From Reyranella sp. (GTDB lineage Bacteria; Pseudomonadota; Alphaproteobacteria; Reyranellales; Reyranellaceae), in contig JAUXRT010000226.1 in NCBI GenBank assembly GCA_030681635.1, positions 1 through 9,006 of the forward strand: 9,006 nt of DNA, given 5' to 3'. The notes under the pieces were generated by a model that was given only the letters and a program-made list of their open reading frames with translations, did no database searches and was not told the origin of the DNA. Of this stretch, positions 6,673-9,006 are shown in pieces. The position numbers and the translations under genes are program-made. Numbering within the stretch: position 1 is the first letter of the stretch; the number at the start of each line of letters is the position of its first letter.

Positions 6673-7485
6673 TCAGGCCGCGCTGAGCTCGGCGGACACC
6701 GAATTGCGCAGGCCATCGATCTGCTGGACATTGGAAAGAGAACGGATGGTCAGGATAAGTTCAGCCGTTCGAGGCATCGGTTCGACGCCGAGGTCAGACC
6801 GAAGCGACTTTTTCCAACTTTCGTAAAGCCTCACGGCTTCGGCCCTTTGCTCGTTGAGAACGAGCAAGACAAGCAGGCACCTGACGATAAGTTCCCGGTA
6901 GGGGTCGAGGAAGTGCACGCGCCGGCAGACGTTGATGGCGCTCTCGTAGGCACAGTTTGCGACATACGCCCCGATGAGGGTCTGCGCGATCTTGACGAAG
7001 TTCGCATGAATGCGTTCCCGCTCCTCGGTAAAGATCTGAGCTTCTTCATCCTCGAGAAGAGGCCCTCTGTAGCGATCGATCATCGCCTGCAGCTCCCGTC
7101 TGAACGTGACGTCGCCTCCAGCACTCACGGAGCCGTTGGGCGCGTGACACAGTGCGTCGATCTTGTGGGAATCGACATCGAGCCAGGACGCCGGTTCGAG
7201 AACGACGTGAGATCCCACCGTTCTCAAATTCCGGCCACCGTCGCTCTTCGGCTCGGCAGCGAGAATTTTGCGCAACCGCCACAGGGCGGAGTTCAGGGCC
7301 GCCCGCGATCTGTCGCAGTTCATTTCCGGCCAGAACATGTCCGCGAGGCGTTCGCGCAGATGGGGGCGGCCTGAAAACGCGAAGAGGCAGGCAGCCATCC
7401 GCTGACCCGATGGGCCAAAGTTCAGTCGAATCGGATTCGCGTCCAAAGCGATGCCGAACGTCCCGAGTAAGCTTACTCGTAACAT
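6673..7485 (-). CDS. SARP/BTAD-family transcriptional regulator
   Basis: The start is the ATG complementary to 7483-7485. It is preceded by GGAGGGGG (complement of 7488-7495) and gives 270 aa. A longer reading from 7647 lacks this site and adds 54 unconvincing residues. Residues 1-95 form an OmpR-like winged helix: a MLRVSLLGTFGIALD first strand, then LADMFWP and the SRAALNSALWRLRK recognition helix. Residues 98-250 are a bacterial transcriptional activation domain made of helical repeats, with FTEERERIHANF, a helix with ESAINVCRRVHFLDPYREL, and SDLGVEPMPRTAEL. Such AfsR/DnrI-type proteins usually activate secondary-metabolite clusters; they are best known in actinomycetes, though proteobacterial members exist. 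It converges on the operon with only 24 bases between stops, so it is the obvious pathway-specific activator. No C-terminal NTPase or sensor domain is present, and no target repeats were recognised upstream of 1731. Confidence 0.9.
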   Translation of the reverse strand: MLRVSLLGTFGIALDANPIRLNFGPSGQRMAACLFAFSGRPHLRERLADMFWPEMNCDRSRAALNSALWRLRKILAAEPKSDGGRNLRTVGSHVVLEPASWLDVDSHKIDALCHAPNGSVSAGGDVTFRRELQAMIDRYRGPLLEDEEAQIFTEERERIHANFVKIAQTLIGAYVANCAYESAINVCRRVHFLDPYRELIVRCLLVLLVLNEQRAEAVRLYESWKKSLRSDLGVEPMPRTAELILTIRSLSNVQQIDGLRNSVSAELSAA

Positions 7486-7487
7486 CG

Positions 7488-7495
7488 CCCCCTCC
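7488..7495 (-). promoter_or_regulatory. Ribosome binding site of the SARP-type regulator gene
   Basis: The minus strand reads GGAGGGGG two bases before the ATG at 7485-7483. It decides the regulator's start at 7485 and excludes the longer reading that begins at 7647. Confidence 0.65.
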
Positions 7496-7710
7496 GTCTG
7501 GATATGGAGCCGTTCTGAGCAGCAAGGAGTTTGGTTAGGAGAAAAGTGCCGCTTGAGCTGAAGACACGCTGACAATATCTCCACGATAACTCTAAGTTGC
7601 ATTGCTGCACAAGTTACCATCCCATCGTGCGGGAACATCCCTGGCAACTACATCTTGATTCTCCGGTGCCGATGGGGGCGCCTTCAATACCGTGGATAGT
7701 TGTCGCGAGT

Positions 7711-7866
7711 ATCGACGAAGCACGCCTCTTGCGCCACTACGAGGCGCAGTTCGGGCGGGTGACGGGCGAGGTGCCCGGCCACTTCCATCCCGTCGCCGAG
7801 CTCACGGTCTGCGGTCGCGGTTTCCGGCGGCGCTGCTTCCTGACCGACGGCCATCGCCTGATCTTG
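7711..7866 (+). pseudogene. Diverged fragment of a second pdeM gene
   Basis: The frame from 7711 matches residues 130-181 of the intact pdeM at 572-1270. Over the 42 codons 7741-7866 versus 989-1114 I count 37 identical residues and 110 of 126 identical bases. The metal-binding GHFHP motif is kept, with GRGFRRRCFLTDGHRL. The parts carrying DLHLEKG, GDSFHD and GNHD are missing, as is everything after HRLIL, where the frame runs into unrelated sequence to a stop at 7941. Small in-frame insertions and deletions precede 7741. It cannot be a working phosphoesterase. Most differences in the 42 codons are silent or conservative, so the copy was under selection for some time, probably as a complete gene in this or another genome. 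It lies in the same orientation as the intact gene, with the operon and regulator between them. Confidence 0.8.
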
Positions 7867-8160
7867 CTGCCGGGCGTGGCGATGGACGCGATGGCAGTGC
7901 TGGTGTTGCTGACGCCGGTGACGCGGCCGGCGAGGTCGTAGCATCTCACCAAGGTCCCGCTAGCATTGCTAGCAGCTCGGTGGAATCCGCGATGCTGATT
8001 TGCAATCGGCGATTCACAGGTTCAGCCGGAATTGCCCTATGTTTTCGCTATCGTCGCACGAAGCCTGCCTTCAAAGGCTGAGCCGTCCGCTCACTTGCCC
8101 GGCACTTGCTCCACGTGACGAGAGTCACGCTGGGGGTCCTGTGCTGCGGATCGTTCCGCC
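7867..8160. other. Non-coding stretch with small hairpins; no gene seen
   Basis: After the pdeM fragment I see no supported coding sequence. Small structures include GCTAGC-ATT-GCTAGC (7959-7973), CGTGAC-GAGA-GTCACG (8114-8129, a stem of six closed by a GNRA-type loop) and GCGGA-TCGT-TCCGC (8146-8159). The last two stand just before the candidate structured RNA and may belong to its element or to the flanking guide region. Confidence 0.5.
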
Positions 8161-8165
8161 GGTCA

Positions 8166-8399
8166 TGCCCGTCCGACCCGACCGTCTTGTGCGGGACGCA
8201 ATAACCAGTCGAGCCTCTGGAAGGTCACTCCGGCCGCTCGGCGTAAAAAGCCGGGAGAAACCCTGGCCAGCCCACTGCAGTGGGCGGGGTAACCCCCGCC
8301 CTGAGGGCCAACTCGCGTGATGCCACGTGCCCCCATCGGCCTCTTCGACCCCTGGAAGGGTTTTGCTGGTTACAGGGGACTCTAGATCCGTGTGGAGCG
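8166..8399 (+). ncRNA. Candidate large structured RNA, HEARO/omega-RNA-like (IscB-associated type), without an IscB gene
   Basis: Hairpins are densely packed on the plus strand: CTCGGC/GCCGGG around a GTAAAAA loop (8237-8255), GCCCACTGCAGTGGGC (8270-8285), GGGG-TAAC-CCCC (8286-8297), GCCC-TGA-GGGC (8298-8308), CGTG-ATGC-CACG (8316-8327) and CCCCTG/CAGGGG (8349-8354 with 8373-8378). GTCC (8171-8174) can also pair with GGAC in GTGCGGGAC (8190-8198). The order of GTGCGGGAC, GGAAGGTCACTCCGG, CCGGGAGAAACC, GGGTAACCCCCGCCCTGA and ACTCGCGTGATGCCA resembles, from memory, the HEARO RNA, now known as the omega RNA guiding IscB nickases or nucleases. In that system the guide is the DNA just 5' of the scaffold. 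No HNH or RuvC reading frame lies nearby, so this would be an orphan copy. Ends are approximate. A group II intron remnant was considered less likely. Confidence 0.5.
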
Positions 8400-8408
8400 G
8401 ACAACTTC

Positions 8409-8462
8409 CGAACAACTTCTGACACAAACGCCGCAGTCGTTCTTGGTGTCACAAGTTGTTCG
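8409..8462. repeat. 17-base inverted repeat (16/17 match)
   Basis: Arms 8409-8425 and 8446-8462 pair with one mismatch around a 20-base loop, and the loop holds a further AACG/CGTT pair (8427-8430 with 8438-8441). It directly follows the candidate structured RNA. It may be its 3' stem or the subterminal hairpin of a small non-autonomous mobile element. No T-run follows. Confidence 0.7.
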
Positions 8463-8482
8463 GGCAGAACCGAATTATCAGA

Positions 8483-8503
8483 CAGGCCCGCGATTCGGGC
8501 CTG
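8483..8503. repeat. Perfect 8-bp hairpin CAGGCCCG / CGGGCCTG
   Basis: Arms 8483-8490 and 8496-8503 enclose the loop CGATT. Neither strand has a T-run after it, so a classical intrinsic terminator is unlikely. A REP-like or transposon-end hairpin is possible, especially beside the 8409-8462 inverted repeat. Confidence 0.6.
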
Positions 8504-8528
8504 AGTCGAAAAGAATCGTTCAGTCCAA

Positions 8529-8575
8529 GCCGGCCGGCGCTTTCTGAATTTCCAGACAGACAGATTCCAGACAGA
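8529..8575. repeat. Palindrome and short direct repeat near the right end of the gene-poor region
   Basis: GCCGGCCGGC (8529-8538) is a perfect palindrome. TTCCAGACAGA occurs twice, at 8550-8560 and 8565-8575, separated by CAGA. This could be a duplication left by insertion or slippage. No function is visible. Confidence 0.4.
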
Positions 8576-8583
8576 TGGTGTCC

Positions 8584-8600
8584 GGAAAAGGCCCCTCGGG
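8584..8600 (-). terminator. Weak candidate terminator after the hydratase gene
   Basis: On the minus strand, GCCC-GAG-GGGC is followed by CTTTTCC within a few bases of the stop at 8601. The stem is only four pairs and the T-run four bases, so activity is uncertain. Confidence 0.3.
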
Positions 8601-9006
8601 CTAGCGCGGCAGCTCGTACTTGAGCGTGACCTCGCCCAGCCCCTCGATCCTGCCGGTGGCGGTGCTGCCGGGCGGCACGAACTGGCAGGCAACCATGCTG
8701 CCGGTCGAGACGATCATGCCCTTCTTCAGCGTCTTGCCGTGGTCGCCGAGCTTGTTGGCGAGCCAGGCCAGGGAATTGTAGCAATGGCCCAGCACGTCGC
8801 CGGAATGGCCCTCGCGCACGACCTTGCCGTCGAAGGAGATCGAGCCGTTGAGGTTGCCGAGGTCGAGCTTGGCCCAGTCCTTGTTCGGGCGGGCGAGCAG
8901 CGAGCCGCCGTTCCAGCCCGCGTCCCTGATCCGCGGAGTGACGGCGAGGCGGCTGTAGTCGGCGCCGCGGTCCTCGATCAGCTCGAAGCCGGCGCGGGCC
9001 GAGCCG
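8601..9006 (-). CDS. 2-keto-4-pentenoate hydratase / fumarylacetoacetate hydrolase-family enzyme, partial (C-terminal 134 residues)
   Basis: The minus-strand frame enters from the right edge and stops at TAG (complement of 8601-8603). The visible part opens with AGFELIEDRGADY, as in the family's acidic metal-site segment (usually E-I-x-D/E-x-R). It continues with RDAGWNGG, LNGSISFDGKVVREGHSG, VLGHCYNSLAWLANKL, LKKGMIVSTGSM and GRIEGLGEVTLKYELP. This matches the C-terminal half of MhpD-like hydratases, which add water to 2-hydroxypenta-2,4-dienoates in aromatic meta-cleavage pathways, and of related decarboxylases. The specific substrate is not decidable without the N-terminal half and neighbours. 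Cys in VLGHCYN stands where Pro or Ala is more usual. The very high GC matches the left flank rather than the central operon, so this is probably native chromosome. The internal GTG at 8819 is not a real start, because the frame is open through the window edge. Confidence 0.85.
   Translation of the reverse strand, partial: GSARAGFELIEDRGADYSRLAVTPRIRDAGWNGGSLLARPNKDWAKLDLGNLNGSISFDGKVVREGHSGDVLGHCYNSLAWLANKLGDHGKTLKKGMIVSTGSMVACQFVPPGSTATGRIEGLGEVTLKYELPR

Noticed and set aside
7597..7941. 114-codon open frame as a working gene
   Set aside because: It begins at a TTG without a ribosome site, and only its middle matches pdeM; it lacks most of the metal-binding motifs, so it was called a fragment.
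8186..8400. Group II intron remnant starting at GTGCG
   Set aside because: A GTGCG-type start is present, but I could not find a domain V-like hairpin or a reverse transcriptase; the hairpin series fits a HEARO-like RNA better.
8340..8400. tRNA 3' end or phage attachment site around the TGGTTACAGGGGACTC segment
   Set aside because: No cloverleaf could be folded in either direction and no integrase gene is present.
8225..8692. 155-codon minus-strand open frame over the hairpin region
   Set aside because: It is Arg/Ala/Ser-rich without motifs and overlaps the hydratase gene out of frame and the structured region.

Overview
The window looks like a piece of an alphaproteobacterial chromosome. 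The left edge has an EipB (DUF1849)-type periplasmic protein, a family known mainly from Alphaproteobacteria, and a ligase-associated PdeM-type phosphoesterase. Both flanks are very GC-rich (hand counts: 41/60 at 841-900, 44/60 at 8881-8940). The genus cannot be fixed from the sequence. The middle is less GC-rich (34/60 at 2281-2340, 31/60 at 7021-7080), which fits an acquired accessory block between housekeeping genes.

Layout. Positions 1-469 (minus) hold the start of the eipB-like gene. Positions 572-1270 (plus) hold an intact pdeM. About 460 bases without a convincing gene follow. Next comes a compact plus-strand operon: a 59-residue Cys-free small protein (1731-1910), a radical SAM/SPASM enzyme (1987-3225), a group II PLP-dependent decarboxylase (3215-4642) and a cobalamin-binding radical SAM enzyme whose C-terminus resembles a PqqD-like peptide-binding domain (4639-6648). 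A SARP/BTAD transcriptional regulator (6673-7485, minus) converges on the operon with a 24-base gap. Beyond it are a diverged fragment of a second pdeM (7711-7866) and a gene-poor, hairpin-rich stretch (7867-8600). That stretch holds a candidate HEARO/omega-RNA-like structured RNA without an IscB gene. The right edge is the C-terminal part of a 2-keto-4-pentenoate hydratase/FAH-family enzyme (8601-9006, minus).

The main candidate for something new is the operon at 1731-6648. A well-translated small protein stands before a 7-Cys SPASM enzyme of the peptide-maturase type, and a B12 radical SAM enzyme appears to carry its own recognition domain. This suggests a ribosomally made, post-translationally modified peptide, or a peptide-carried metabolite. 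The amino-acid decarboxylase would supply an amine or modify a residue. No peptidase or exporter lies in the window. Substrate, product and the peptide role of the small protein are inferences. The second pdeM fragment on the far side suggests the block arrived by recombination near pdeM.
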